Assembly: GCF_947301925.1 (NCBI RefSeq)
Contig: NZ_CAMYUE010000019.1
Span: 1 to 46,180 of the forward strand
Length of the DNA stretch: 46,180 bases
Direction of reading: 5' to 3'
Source of the DNA: an uncultured Ruminococcus sp.
GTDB taxonomy: Bacteria > Bacillota > Clostridia > Oscillospirales > Ruminococcaceae
Shown here: positions 33,827 to 42,495 of the stretch, in pieces
How the letters are laid out: each line of letters starts with the position of its first letter
How positions within the stretch are numbered: the stretch's first letter is position 1
Program-made: the position numbers and the translations under genes
Notes under the pieces: model-generated
The model's database searches: none
Seen by the model: the letters and a program-made list of their open reading frames with translations, nothing else
What the model was told of the DNA's origin: nothing

Positions 33827-35170
33827 TTATTTACCGCCGACTGCGGCTGAATATATCCTTTCAAGGAGCGTGAATGCTCCGCGGTAGCCTATATAGGTCT
33901 TGTTTATCGTTACCTCCTCAGTTGTAGGAGGTCCGACTTCAATAAGCAATCCACCCTTTTCGGCGGCAACATCGCTTTCCCACGTAGTGCCGAGGATAAG
34001 CGGTACTCCAGAGCCGAAATCTACTGTTCTCAATGATTCTTCCACAAGATAACCGTCTTCTAAGAATTCAGGTTCAACTGAAACATCCTCTGCGATATTG
34101 TGGAAGTATTCAGCTATTTTCTCCCTGTATCTCGGCGGAGGATTGTCCGTGATTATCTGCTTTACGGGTATCATTCCTATCTGAGATGCAAGGAATTTCG
34201 TGTAGGCAAGAGTGTATGCACTGTCGCCTATGACTGCAAACTGTGAGGGCAGTCCGAACCAGTATTCCGAGAAGAATTCTGCGAAGTGTTCGAGGAAGTA
34301 ATAGTAAAGCTGTGATTCCTCTTTGATGAATGCCTCGGACTTGCGCTTGTTGATACCTGCAAATTCCACAACCTTGCGAATAAATGCTGTTGTAGCTTCC
34401 TCACCTATGGGTATTTCGGGTATGTGCAGATAGGGCTGACCGTACTTCCTTTCAAGAAGCTTTGCGGTTTTTACTCCTACCCACGGAGATATCACCAGAT
34501 TGAACTGTGCCTTCGGAATATTCTTCCACTCTTTCGCACCGCCGCTCTGAGGGCCGAAAAGTACGTTGACTTTAAGTCCCGAGGCTTTGAGTATACGGAC
34601 AATTTCAAGATAGTCGCCACGCCAGTTCTGATGAAAATAGGGAACATCGAACCAGAGATTTACAAGCCCCTGTTCCTTTTCACCGTCATAGTCGCCTACA
34701 TACTGATCAATTATAGACTCCACAACTATCTCATGTCCCGTGATATTTGTTCCCTTGAAGCCGCCTGTTTCGGCGTGAACGATAGGAAATCCCTGTTCCT
34801 GATACTTACGGACAACGCTTTCAACGTCGTCACCGATAAGCTCTCCCGAGCAGCCTGTGAGGACTACATAGAGGTCGCCTTTCAGTACCGCGAGCGAGGA
34901 CTTTATAAGGTCGTCAAGTTTCTGAGCTCCGCCGAAAACGATGTCATTTTCGCCCACGTTTGCACTTGGGACATTTCCGCCGCCTGCACCTGCTGAGCCC
35001 TGAAATCCGTTATCAAAGCTGATAAGAAAGAACTGCTTGTACATACATCCCGGACCGCAGTTTGCAATGGGAACTCCCCCTTTTATAGCTGCTACTGTAT
35101 ATGCCGCACCAACTGTACATCCGTAATGGGGATGCACTATCGTGCCGCTTTTTGTCTTTGTTTCTGCCAT
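33827..35170 (-). CDS. NifK-like beta subunit of a nitrogenase-like enzyme
   Basis: 447 residues. P-cluster cysteines are visible: Cys18 (HYGCTVGAAY), Cys42 (NCGPGCMYKQ) and Cys107 (LTGCSGELIGDD). The remainder follows the NifK/AnfK fold (VFGGAQKLDDLI, HAETGGFKGTNITGHE, FGPQSGGAKEWKNIPKAQFNLV). It starts 2 nt after the NifD-like stop. With NifD-like it should form the heterotetrameric catalytic core. Shorter than NifK of Mo-nitrogenase (about 520), closer to AnfK and MarK types. Confidence 0.9.
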   Translation of the reverse strand: MAETKTKSGTIVHPHYGCTVGAAYTVAAIKGGVPIANCGPGCMYKQFFLISFDNGFQGSAGAGGGNVPSANVGENDIVFGGAQKLDDLIKSSLAVLKGDLYVVLTGCSGELIGDDVESVVRKYQEQGFPIVHAETGGFKGTNITGHEIVVESIIDQYVGDYDGEKEQGLVNLWFDVPYFHQNWRGDYLEIVRILKASGLKVNVLFGPQSGGAKEWKNIPKAQFNLVISPWVGVKTAKLLERKYGQPYLHIPEIPIGEEATTAFIRKVVEFAGINKRKSEAFIKEESQLYYYFLEHFAEFFSEYWFGLPSQFAVIGDSAYTLAYTKFLASQIGMIPVKQIITDNPPPRYREKIAEYFHNIAEDVSVEPEFLEDGYLVEESLRTVDFGSGVPLILGTTWESDVAAEKGGLLIEVGPPTTEEVTINKTYIGYRGAFTLLERIYSAAVGGK

Positions 35171-35172
35171 TT

Positions 35173-36768
35173 TTATGCACCTTTCTTCTTTAACTTTTCA
35201 CTTAGAGCCTTGTCTATCACTTCAGGCTCTTTTGAGAGTATGAACGGGTCGTCCTGTGACTGCCACCACTTTGAATACGGCAGTTCAACGTGTCTCTGTA
35301 ACACCTGATTGAAACGCTTTCTTGCCAGTATATCAAGGAGTATCTCTCCCGTTCTGATTATTCCGTCATAGCCTACGGGGATATGCTCGTCTCCCATTGC
35401 AAGTGCAGGAATACCGAGCTTTGCAGCCTCGGGAGCAAGTCCCTGATGACGTATGATGACGAAATCCGTCTTTACTCTGCGGAACACCTGTGGAAGCTGG
35501 TATGCCTGAGTTTTGCTGACCGTGTAATAGGGGATATCGCCGTAATTGTCAACAAGATGTTTCAGCGAGTTCTGATTTTCACCGCCGCCGTCATAAACGG
35601 GATCGTGGTGGAATACTACCGAGCCGTCAACCTCAATGCCAAGCTCGCGGAGCACGGAGATAAGTCCGTGTGCATAGGCTGAACCTGTCATGATGAAGCC
35701 TTTCACCCCCTTGAATTTCTCACGGAGTTCAAGTATTCTCGGTAGCACTCTTTCGTGCTCTGATTTTATGTAGGCTTCTGTTTCTTCTTCCTTGCCCACA
35801 AGCTTTGCGATAGCTCTCAGCCATGCGTCTGTACCTGCAAATCCATAAGGCTGAGGAGCATCGACCTGTGGCACTCCGAAATGCTGTTCAAGGACAGTTG
35901 CCATATAAGAGCCGAGAGTATGGCAGAATGTGGAAGTCGCAACAGCCTCGGAAGCCTGTGCAAGCTCGTCATAATTGGCACAATCTATCATGTAATTTAC
36001 TCGAAGTCCCAGAGGTTTGAGGATATCCGTGAAGTAGTCCGTACCCCACAATGCAACAATGTTTATGAGGTCTTTCTGCTTCTTCGGGTTTCTCTTTACT
36101 ATCTTCTGAGCTACGCCGTGCTGTGAGATATCAAAGCCTGTGCTCCAGTGTTTTGAGCGGAATCCCTCACAGTGGAGCGGAATTATCGGAACGCCTACCT
36201 CGGGCTCCATTTCGTCGGCAATACTGTCGATATCCTCGCCGATTATCGCTGTTGCACACGCCATTGAAATGAATATAGCCTTTGGAGAAAAACGCTCCTT
36301 AGCGTCCCTTATAGCCTGTCTCAGCTTGTCGCTTGCACCGAATACCATATCTTTTTCAAGCAGGTTGGTGCAGAATATCCTGAGATTCTGAACAGGCTTG
36401 TGTCTTCTTGTAAGTCCCATTTTGAACGCAAGATTGAACCACGCATTATCAGCCGCACAGCCTATCGGTGAATGCTGTATAAGTATGCAGTCAGTAAGAT
36501 TTCCTATCTGACATTCCACGATAGCATTTGCACACATAGTCTGCTGATTGAGCGGAGTTTTCAGCTCGCACAGCCGACAGGCTTTGCTGCCGTTACCACA
36601 GCAACCGCCGTGTTTCTCTGCTGTATTGCCTTTCTTTTTTTCTTTTCTGCCCTCATAGTCCGACTCTTTAACAAGCTCTGAGGCAGCTCCGTCCCATGCG
36701 ATGATAGTACCGAGACGCATTTCACGGTTTTCAACGCTGGTCATATCGAGATTTATCTTCTTAGCCAT
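35173..36768 (-). CDS. NifD-like alpha subunit of a nitrogenase-like enzyme (methylthio-alkane reductase-like candidate)
   Basis: 531 residues from ATG 36768 (GGAG eight bases upstream); an earlier ATG in the frame falls in the promoter. P-cluster ligands: Cys79, Cys104 (HSPIGC) and Cys171 (CATAIIGEDI). Cys282 (STFCHTLGSYMATVLEQHFG) lines up with the cofactor-ligating Cys275 of NifD, and His462 (MGDEHIPVGYDG) lies where NifD His442 is expected, though with a shorter loop. VFGASDKLRQAI and CATAIIGEDI are most like AnfD/VnfD-type sequences. Extra cysteines (GGCC, ACRLC, 56-67) precede the core. No delta subunit gene follows. First gene of the operon. Confidence 0.88.
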   Translation of the reverse strand: MAKKINLDMTSVENREMRLGTIIAWDGAASELVKESDYEGRKEKKKGNTAEKHGGCCGNGSKACRLCELKTPLNQQTMCANAIVECQIGNLTDCILIQHSPIGCAADNAWFNLAFKMGLTRRHKPVQNLRIFCTNLLEKDMVFGASDKLRQAIRDAKERFSPKAIFISMACATAIIGEDIDSIADEMEPEVGVPIIPLHCEGFRSKHWSTGFDISQHGVAQKIVKRNPKKQKDLINIVALWGTDYFTDILKPLGLRVNYMIDCANYDELAQASEAVATSTFCHTLGSYMATVLEQHFGVPQVDAPQPYGFAGTDAWLRAIAKLVGKEEETEAYIKSEHERVLPRILELREKFKGVKGFIMTGSAYAHGLISVLRELGIEVDGSVVFHHDPVYDGGGENQNSLKHLVDNYGDIPYYTVSKTQAYQLPQVFRRVKTDFVIIRHQGLAPEAAKLGIPALAMGDEHIPVGYDGIIRTGEILLDILARKRFNQVLQRHVELPYSKWWQSQDDPFILSKEPEVIDKALSEKLKKKGA

Positions 36769-36801
36769 TATCTGTTCTCCTTTGTTTTGGGGTATGTGTA
36801 T

Positions 36802-36832
36802 ATTATACATAGGCATAGTGGGTTTGTCCAAT
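36802..36832 (-). promoter_or_regulatory. Regulon promoter of nitrogenase-like operon (ATTGGACA-N17-TATAAT)
   Basis: ATTGGACA at 36832-36825 and TATAAT at 36807-36802, 17 nt apart; the start codon is 34 nt beyond the -10. No leader ORF is present, unlike the other regulon transcripts. Confidence 0.8.
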
Positions 36833-36881
36833 ACTTGTTTCCGAGATTCTATTCTCAGAAATCCCGATAACCACGGTTAAC

Positions 36882-36914
36882 AAAAAAAGCCGCCTGATAT
36901 TTCTATCAAGCGGC
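36882..36914 (-). terminator. Intrinsic terminator of lysR gene
   Basis: GCCGCTTGATA / TATCAGGCGGC stem followed by seven T residues, just after the LysR stop at 36920, insulating it from the nitrogenase-like promoter. Confidence 0.9.
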
Positions 36915-36919
36915 ACTGC

Positions 36920-37840
36920 TCATTTTCTCAATTCAAGTTCACGTTTCACTTCGTCAATAAACTGCTTACCCATACTGCTGAGTTCGTTGTTTTTCTTTGT
37001 AATATACCCGATATCCATTGAACTCTGAACACTGTCGTCAGTCCTGAACGGTATCACAAGGAACTGGTCGCCACTGAGTTTTTCCGAGTATATACTCGAA
37101 CACAGAGTATACCCGTTAAGGCCTTCCATAAGATTCATCATTGTAGCGCGGTCAGTAGCTTTGACAGTTTTCTGATAAGCGTGTTCAATTAGTATCTCCT
37201 CGGCAAAATATATTTCCGTTTCGTTTTCCTGTTCAAATGAAAGACATGGGTATGGTTCAAGCTGTTCAAATGTCAGCTCCTTTTCCTTTGCAAGGGGATG
37301 TGAACGTGCAAGATAGACACTGGCAGGACATTCTATCAGCGATTTAAACTCAAGTTCATTCTCACGGAGAAGCCTGTTTATCACACGCTGATTCGCCTCG
37401 CATGTGTAGATTATGCCTATCTCACTTTTCAGCGAGCTTACGTCCTTTATAACATTTGCAGTCGCAGTTTCTCTTAGTGCAAGGTCAAACTGGTTGGAGT
37501 CGTAATGCTTAGCCATTTCAATAAATGCCTTGACCGCAAAGGAGTAGTGCTGCATAGAGACCGCAAAACGTCTGCGGAAGTTCATTCCCTCGCCGTATTC
37601 CTCCATTACTTCCTCATACTGCTGATAGACTCGTTTTATTTTTGCAAGAAATGTCTCCCCCTCAACAGTGGCAGTAACGCCTTTGTGAGTGCGGTGGAAT
37701 ATCTGTATTCCCAGCTCGTTTTCCACATCGCGCACAGCTCCCGTAAGAGTGGGCTGAGCTATAAATAGTTTTTCGGCAGCCTTGTTCATTGACCGTGATT
37801 CGGATATAGTGAGAAGGTAGTTTATCTGTTGTAAAGTCAT
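36920..37840 (-). CDS. LysR-family transcription regulator
   Basis: 306 residues. HTH at the N-terminus (MTLQQINYLLTISESRSMNKAAEKLFIAQPTLTGAVRDVENELGIQIFHRTHKGV), then a periplasmic-binding-like effector domain. Position just upstream of the nitrogenase-like operon and use of the ATTGGACA promoter tie it to sulfur or C-S metabolism; CysB, CysL and YtlI are LysR regulators of that kind, but the effector is unknown here. The ATG has GAGGTG four bases upstream and lies only about 13 nt after an intrinsic terminator that follows a leader ORF, so its expression probably needs antitermination. Confidence 0.88.
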   Translation of the reverse strand: MTLQQINYLLTISESRSMNKAAEKLFIAQPTLTGAVRDVENELGIQIFHRTHKGVTATVEGETFLAKIKRVYQQYEEVMEEYGEGMNFRRRFAVSMQHYSFAVKAFIEMAKHYDSNQFDLALRETATANVIKDVSSLKSEIGIIYTCEANQRVINRLLRENELEFKSLIECPASVYLARSHPLAKEKELTFEQLEPYPCLSFEQENETEIYFAEEILIEHAYQKTVKATDRATMMNLMEGLNGYTLCSSIYSEKLSGDQFLVIPFRTDDSVQSSMDIGYITKKNNELSSMGKQFIDEVKRELELRK

Positions 37841-37852
37841 AGAACACCTCGT

Positions 37853-37888
37853 AAAAAAACAGCCTCTTCATTAAGGAGAAGCTGTTTT
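37853..37888 (-). terminator. Attenuator-type terminator before lysR
   Basis: On the minus strand AAACAGCTTCT / AGAGGCTGTTT forms a stem of about 11 bp (one wobble) followed by seven T residues; the last T is 13 nt before the lysR ATG. A terminator between leader ORF and gene start implies regulated readthrough. Confidence 0.8.
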
Positions 37889-37926
37889 GTCGTTTAATTT
37901 TAATGTATTTTTTAGGAGGTCATACA

Positions 37927-38046
37927 CTAAATGTTTTCAGCTAAAGATTTGTTTCCGTTGTAAAATCGTCCTGTGCTGCACATTCGGTCTGTCCCCCTGA
38001 CGATAGAGCGGAGCATACCAAGCATACAGGATATTCTGTTTTTCAT
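37927..38046 (-). CDS. Leader peptide upstream of lysR (39 aa)
   Basis: 39 codons, ATG 38046, with GAAAGGAG eight bases upstream. Cys at codons 7 and 23 (MKNRISCMLG, TDRMCSTGRF). It is homologous to the 31292 leader over RS(I/V)..x-T-(D/E)-R-M-x-x-(A/T)-G-R. It lies between the regulon promoter and the attenuator-like terminator in front of lysR. A small stand-alone protein cannot be excluded. Confidence 0.55.
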   Translation of the reverse strand: MKNRISCMLGMLRSIVRGTDRMCSTGRFYNGNKSLAENI

Positions 38047-38077
38047 TTTCACTGCTCCTTTCGTTTGGTGTGATTTT

Positions 38078-38108
38078 AGTATATCACACAGAAAGCAGCT
38101 TGTCCAAT
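38078..38108 (-). promoter_or_regulatory. Regulon promoter of lysR leader (ATTGGACA-N17-TATACT)
   Basis: ATTGGACA at 38108-38101, -10 TATACT at 38083-38078, 17-nt spacer. Confidence 0.75.
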
Positions 38109-38147
38109 GCGAAAAATCCATTACAGATTATAGGGAACTGCTATATA

Positions 38148-38642
38148 CTATTCAAGCGTAAACCTCATCTGGTACCATTCAGCGCCTCCGTGCTCGGAAT
38201 CGGATATACCTTCACTGACAAATCCGAAACGGCTGTAAAATGTGAGAAGCTCCTCCTTGCAGGTGAGAACTATACCACGGCGCTCCTGCTTTTTTGTATC
38301 TTCGATAACACGTTCCATAAGCCGTGAAGCAAAGCCCCTTTTCTGATAAGCTGGAGCTGTTGCAACTCCGAAAAGCATGAGCCATTTCCCGTGGGCAGCA
38401 TACATATCTGTGCCGCTGTACATTTCGTCGCACAGATCATTTTCATTTGTTGTCATTCCGTTTATCATGGATATGACCTTTCCGTCTATCTCGAGAAGAC
38501 GGAAGCATTCGGGATAATTTCGCAGCCTTAGCTCAAAGGCTTTTCTGTCTGCGGCTTCCGAGACATGAAAACAGCTATTTTCAAGCTCTGTGACTGTATC
38601 AATATCGTTGATATTCGCCTGTCTGATAATCACCTCTTGCAT
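38148..38642 (-). CDS. GNAT N-acetyltransferase
   Basis: 164 residues. GNAT fold with acetyl-CoA loop VATAPAYQKRGFASRLMERVIEDTKKQ (Q-x-x-G-x-A form) and C-terminal LTFYSRFGFVSEGIS. Overlaps the end of tcdA by 13 nt, so it is co-translated with it. The substrate is unknown; the pattern recalls AANAT-like amine acetyltransferases. Confidence 0.85.
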   Translation of the reverse strand: MQEVIIRQANINDIDTVTELENSCFHVSEAADRKAFELRLRNYPECFRLLEIDGKVISMINGMTTNENDLCDEMYSGTDMYAAHGKWLMLFGVATAPAYQKRGFASRLMERVIEDTKKQERRGIVLTCKEELLTFYSRFGFVSEGISDSEHGGAEWYQMRFTLE

Positions 38643-39385
38643 ATATCCTTTATCACCTCTCCTGCTATGATTAGTCCCACAACTGACGGAACAAATGCTG
38701 TACTGCCGGGAATATCACGACGTTCGGTGCATTTGTGCTGAGCTCCCGGAGGGCAGATACAGTGTGTGCGGCAGGATATGGACATATCCTCTATGGGACG
38801 TGTAGGCTGCTCCTCTGAATATACGACCTTCAGCTTTTTCACCCTGCGCTTGCGGCATTCGATACGCATTACCTTTGCAAGCGGACAGACTTTTGTCTTG
38901 TAAATATCCGCAACACGGAATGCTGTAGGATCAAGCTTGTTGCCTGCGCCCATACTGCTGATTATGGGGATATGGAGCTCCTGTGCCTTCATAACAAGAG
39001 CAAGCTTAGCAGTAACGGTATCAACTGCGTCTACTATATAATCGTACTCCTCAAAGGGAAACTCATTCTCATTTTCGGGCAGAAAAAAGCACTTGTGTAT
39101 GCGGATATCCACATCGGGATTTATCTCCCTCATGCGCTCCGCCATGACCTCGGCTTTGTATTTGCCGACTGTCTTTCTTGTGGCTATTATCTGGCGGTTA
39201 AGATTGGTCAGGCAGACCTTGTCGTCGTCGATAAGGTCGAATTTATATACTCCGCTGCGGACAAGAGCTTCGCAGACGTATCCGCCTACGCCGCCGATAC
39301 CGAATACTGCTACACGGGCATTTGCAAGCTTTTCCATTCCGTCACTGCCGATAAGGAGCTGTGTCCTTGAAAACTGATTAAGCAT
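38630..39385 (-). CDS. tcdA: tRNA threonylcarbamoyladenosine dehydratase (TcdA/CsdL)
   Basis: 251 residues from ATG 39385 (GAGAGG five bases upstream; the promoter -10 excludes the earliest ATGs). MLNQFSRTQLLIGSDGMEKLANARVAVFGIGGVGGYVCEALVRSG is the ThiF/E1-like ATP-binding start; LIDDDKVCLTNLNRQIIA and DYIVDAVDTVTAKL follow; CRKRRVKKLKVVYSEEQP is the TcdA-specific part. It cyclises t6A to ct6A in tRNA with the CsdA-CsdE sulfur relay in E. coli. Confidence 0.88.
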   Translation of the reverse strand: MLNQFSRTQLLIGSDGMEKLANARVAVFGIGGVGGYVCEALVRSGVYKFDLIDDDKVCLTNLNRQIIATRKTVGKYKAEVMAERMREINPDVDIRIHKCFFLPENENEFPFEEYDYIVDAVDTVTAKLALVMKAQELHIPIISSMGAGNKLDPTAFRVADIYKTKVCPLAKVMRIECRKRRVKKLKVVYSEEQPTRPIEDMSISCRTHCICPPGAQHKCTERRDIPGSTAFVPSVVGLIIAGEVIKDICKR

Positions 39386-39434
39386 ATTATCCTCTCTCAT
39401 TCTGTTTACATAGTTTTTTGATGTATATAATATG

Positions 39435-39463
39435 ATTATATACCGAGCTAAAGAATATGTCAA
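39435..39463 (-). promoter_or_regulatory. Sigma-A promoter of tcdA
   Basis: A consensus TTGACA box and TATAAT (39440-39435) separated by 17 nt on the minus strand, divergent from the gcs promoter. Confidence 0.8.
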
Positions 39464-39485
39464 TAACAATTTCATACAAATCATA

Positions 39486-39514
39486 TTGACAAAGTAGATT
39501 TAACAAACTATAAT
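39486..39514 (+). promoter_or_regulatory. Sigma-A promoter of glutamate-cysteine ligase gene
   Basis: TTGACA, 17 nt, TATAAT on the plus strand; both hexamers match consensus. The start codon follows about 45 nt later after a CCGAGGTG site. Confidence 0.8.
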
Positions 39515-39558
39515 ATACTCATAGCATACCTAAAAGCATATCTCCCGAGGTGAAATAA

Positions 39559-40941
39559 ATGAAAAAGGAAGTCAGACAAGCTATTTATGACAAATATATT
39601 GCACCGACAAAAAAAGAACGCCCCGACTATATCGGAGTGGAAATAGAAATGCCCGTTGTAAATCTCAGCGGACAGCCTGTTGACGAAGCTGTTTCCATTA
39701 AGACTGCCGAGAGCTTCATAAAGAACTTCGGCTTTATTGAGTCGGGAAAGGATTCAAACGGCAGTATCACATCTGCAAAGCATGAGGAAACAGGCGATAT
39801 ACTGTCCTTTGACTGCTGTTATTCAAATCTTGAATTATCTTTCGGCAAGGCTGTTGATCTTTTTGAGATAAAGAAAAGATTTGAGGACTACTGCCGCTTT
39901 CTCAATGCTGAATTCGCAAAGCACGGCTACACTCTCACAGGTATGGGCGTTAATCCCAATGCGGATATCAACCACAATCAGCCTATCCAGAATGAGCGCT
40001 ACCGTATGCTTTATCACTATCTGCACTCTTACCCGCAGCACAAGAATGAAGTGGCAATGCGTTTCCATGAACGTCCCGATTTCGGTACATTCACCAGCGC
40101 CTCACAGGTGCAGCTCGATGTAAGATATGATGAACTCACAGACGTTATCAACGTTTTCGGACTTCTCGAGCCCTACAAGGCTCTGTTGTTTGCAAACTCC
40201 TATCTCCCCGATTATCCTGATTTTCTCTGCGTGAGAAATATGCTGTGGGAGCACAGTATGCAGGGCTATAATCCGCATAATGTGGGAATGTTCGGCAAAA
40301 AGGTGTCGGGTATTGACGAGCTTATCGACTATATAGGTACGCAGTCCATTTACTGTACAATGCGCGACGGCAGATACATAGATTTCACGCCGCTGACTTT
40401 AGATGAGTTCTTCTCCCGTGACTCTGTTGAGGGCGAATACTTCGACGGCGAAAATTATCAGAAGATAACATTCGTTCCGGAGATAAGCGACCTTGAATAT
40501 CTGCGGACATTCAAATTCGAGGACCTGACATTCAGAGGAACTATCGAATACAGAAGCTCCTGCTGTCAGCCGCTCTCGGAAGCTCTGACAGTGGCGGCAT
40601 TCCACACAGGTCTGAAGGAAAAGCTTTACAAGCTTAAAGAGATACTGGAAAAGGACGACGTTATCTACTCTCACGGCTTCAATGCCTTAGAACTGCAAAA
40701 GCTGCTGTCAAAGCAGAAACTTCCTGAATATATTGATACAGCAGCAGTTGAAAAGCAGCTCATAATAATACTCGATCTTGCAGCAGACGGACTTAAAAAG
40801 CGTGGTTTCGGTGAGGAAGTCCTGCTCTCTCCGCTGTATGAAAGGGTACATGAGCACACAAATCCTGCAAAAGAAATGCTTGACGGTATAAAAAACGGCG
40901 TTCCGCTGAAAAGCTTCATCGAGCAATACGCCGCTGTATAG
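39559..40941 (+). CDS. Glutamate-cysteine ligase family (GCS2-type) protein
   Basis: 460 residues. YIGVEIEMPVVNLSG near the N-terminus is the ATP/Glu-binding strand of GCS2. DCCYSNLELSFGKAVDLFEI, MGVNPNADINHNQPIQNERYRMLYHYL and TSASQVQLDVRYDEL are conserved family motifs, as is FRGTIEYRSSCCQPL. These enzymes make gamma-glutamylcysteine from glutamate and cysteine. No glutathione synthetase is adjacent. Divergent from tcdA and upstream of the metK transcript, adding to the thiol theme. Confidence 0.8.
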   Translation: MKKEVRQAIYDKYIAPTKKERPDYIGVEIEMPVVNLSGQPVDEAVSIKTAESFIKNFGFIESGKDSNGSITSAKHEETGDILSFDCCYSNLELSFGKAVDLFEIKKRFEDYCRFLNAEFAKHGYTLTGMGVNPNADINHNQPIQNERYRMLYHYLHSYPQHKNEVAMRFHERPDFGTFTSASQVQLDVRYDELTDVINVFGLLEPYKALLFANSYLPDYPDFLCVRNMLWEHSMQGYNPHNVGMFGKKVSGIDELIDYIGTQSIYCTMRDGRYIDFTPLTLDEFFSRDSVEGEYFDGENYQKITFVPEISDLEYLRTFKFEDLTFRGTIEYRSSCCQPLSEALTVAAFHTGLKEKLYKLKEILEKDDVIYSHGFNALELQKLLSKQKLPEYIDTAAVEKQLIIILDLAADGLKKRGFGEEVLLSPLYERVHEHTNPAKEMLDGIKNGVPLKSFIEQYAAV

Positions 40942-40985
40942 CAAAGGGTATCATTTATACCTATAGTCGATTATAGATATTTGAG

Positions 40986-41016
40986 ATTGGACATTTGTGA
41001 GAATTTGCAATATAAT
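40986..41016 (+). promoter_or_regulatory. Regulon promoter of metK (ATTGGACA-N17-TATAAT)
   Basis: ATTGGACA at 40986-40993 and TATAAT at 41011-41016 with 17 nt between. It is the only promoter visible before metK, since nothing promoter-like fits between the terminator and the gene. Confidence 0.8.
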
Positions 41017-41047
41017 AATAACATCACAAAGAAAGGAGCTGTTCACG

Positions 41048-41128
41048 ATGAAAAAGATTTGCTGCTGTTGTTTCTCGCTTAGCAATAGAATAGTCAATTT
41101 TCGGAGAAACAGCACTTTCGCTATCTGA
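41048..41128 (+). CDS. Tetra-cysteine leader peptide of metK
   Basis: 26 codons starting MKKICCCCFSLSNR, with codons TGC TGC TGT TGT in a row at positions 5-8; AAGGAG nine bases before the ATG. It ends 31 nt before a perfect terminator hairpin in front of metK. Architecture is that of transcription attenuation: ribosome stalling at Cys codons would change folding of the downstream RNA. Cys runs are very rare by chance in bacteria. Confidence 0.75.
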   Translation: MKKICCCCFSLSNRIVNFRRNSTFAI

Positions 41129-41159
41129 CTGCGCCTTTGTGTGCAGAAATAAAGATCAA

Positions 41160-41191
41160 GGGAAATGCAAGGCTCTGCATTTCCCTTTTTT
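41160..41191 (+). terminator. Attenuator terminator upstream of metK
   Basis: GGGAAATGCA / TGCATTTCCC perfect 10-bp stem, 6-nt loop, then six T. GTGCAGA at 41141-41147 can pair with TCTGCAT (41174-41180) in the 3' arm as a competing antiterminator. metK begins 32 nt later. Confidence 0.85.
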
Positions 41192-41223
41192 ATGCCTAAA
41201 AATAATTTTAAGGAGTTTTTATT

Positions 41224-42411
41224 ATGAGCAAGTATATTTTTACATCAGAATCAGTTACAGAGGGACACCCCGATAAGGTGGCAGACAAGATCTCAGACGC
41301 TATCCTCGACGCATACCTTGAAAAGGATCCCAATGCAAGAGTTGCAGCCGAAACTGTCCTCAAGAACAATACCGTTATCCTCGCAGGTGAGATAAGCTCC
41401 TCTGCCGAGATAGATACAGAAAATGTAGTCCGCAATGTCATCAATAATATAGGCTACGACCACGCCGAGCTTGGCTTTGACGGTCATACCGCCGAGATAA
41501 TCAACCTCCTCGACAGGCAGTCTCCCGATATCGCGCAGGGCGTTGATTCGGCTCTTGAAGTAAGAGATGAGCACGGCGACGAGATAGGCGCAGGCGATCA
41601 GGGTATCATCTTCGGATATGCTGTAAATGAGACTGAGGAGCTGCTGCCGCTGCCTATCTCACTGGCACACAGACTTGCATACAGACTTACGGAAGTCCGC
41701 AAGAACGGTACCCTTAAATATCTCCGTCCCGACGGAAAAACTCAGGTATCCGTTATCTATGAGGACGGCAAGGCAGTTGGTATCGACACTGTACTTATCT
41801 CCACTCAGCATGATGAAAATGTTACACAGGAACAGCTCCGCAGTGACCTTATCGAAAACGTGATAAAGCCAATAATCCCCGAGGAATGGCTCAATGACGA
41901 AGTACGCGTTCTTGTAAATCCTACAGGAAGATTCGTTATCGGCGGACCAGTCGGCGACAGCGGTCTTACCGGCAGAAAGATCATCGTTGACACTTATGGC
42001 GGAGCTGCTCATCACGGCGGCGGAGCTTTCAGCGGCAAGGACTCCACAAAGGTCGACAGAAGCGCTGCTTATGCGGCGAGATGGGCAGCCAAGAATATCG
42101 TTGCAGCCGGTCTTGCTGACCGCGCCGAGATACAGCTTGCTTACGCTATCGGAGTTGCCGCACCTGTGTCAATATACGTAAATACTTTCGGAACAGGCGT
42201 ACTTTCCGATGAGGAGATACAGGCGGCAGTTTCCAAAGTGTTCGACTTCACTCCAAGGGGAATTATCAGAGAGCTTGAACTCAGAAAGCCTGTATTCGCT
42301 CAGACTTCTGCCTATGGTCATTTCGGAAGACCTGATGCTAACTTCTCTTGGGAGCGTACAAATAAAGCTGCTGAACTTAAAAAGGCGTTCCAGACAGCAG
42401 TCAGAGCATAA
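41224..42411 (+). CDS. metK: S-adenosylmethionine synthetase
   Basis: 395 residues, full length. [34 protein letters not shown] and [48 protein letters not shown] are the family signatures. It makes SAM from methionine and ATP. SAM is also the co-substrate of the NifB-like enzyme nearby. AAGGAG lies about 7 nt before the ATG. Transcription must pass the attenuator at 41160-41191. Confidence 0.97.
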   Translation: MSKYIFTSESVTEGHPDKVADKISDAILDAYLEKDPNARVAAETVLKNNTVILAGEISSSAEIDTENVVRNVINNIGYDHAELGFDGHTAEIINLLDRQSPDIAQGVDSALEVRDEHGDEIGAGDQGIIFGYAVNETEELLPLPISLAHRLAYRLTEVRKNGTLKYLRPDGKTQVSVIYEDGKAVGIDTVLISTQHDENVTQEQLRSDLIENVIKPIIPEEWLNDEVRVLVNPTGRFVIGGPVGDSGLTGRKIIVDTYGGAAHHGGGAFSGKDSTKVDRSAAYAARWAAKNIVAAGLADRAEIQLAYAIGVAAPVSIYVNTFGTGVLSDEEIQAAVSKVFDFTPRGIIRELELRKPVFAQTSAYGHFGRPDANFSWERTNKAAELKKAFQTAVRA

Positions 42412-42463
42412 CTCGCAGTCAGCTGCTGAATAAAGTTGAACTATCAATAGCTTATATATAACA

Positions 42464-42494
42464 AAACGGTACTCATAACGAGTACCGCTTTTTG
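42464..42494. terminator. Bidirectional terminator between metK and mocR
   Basis: AAAACGGTACTC / GAGTACCG stem with T runs on both sides, between converging metK and the MocR gene. Confidence 0.85.
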
Positions 42495-42495
42495 T

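Noticed and set aside
40942..41223. SAM riboswitch upstream of metK
   Set aside because: No S-box or other SAM riboswitch core is visible; the region is accounted for by promoter, Cys leader and terminator.
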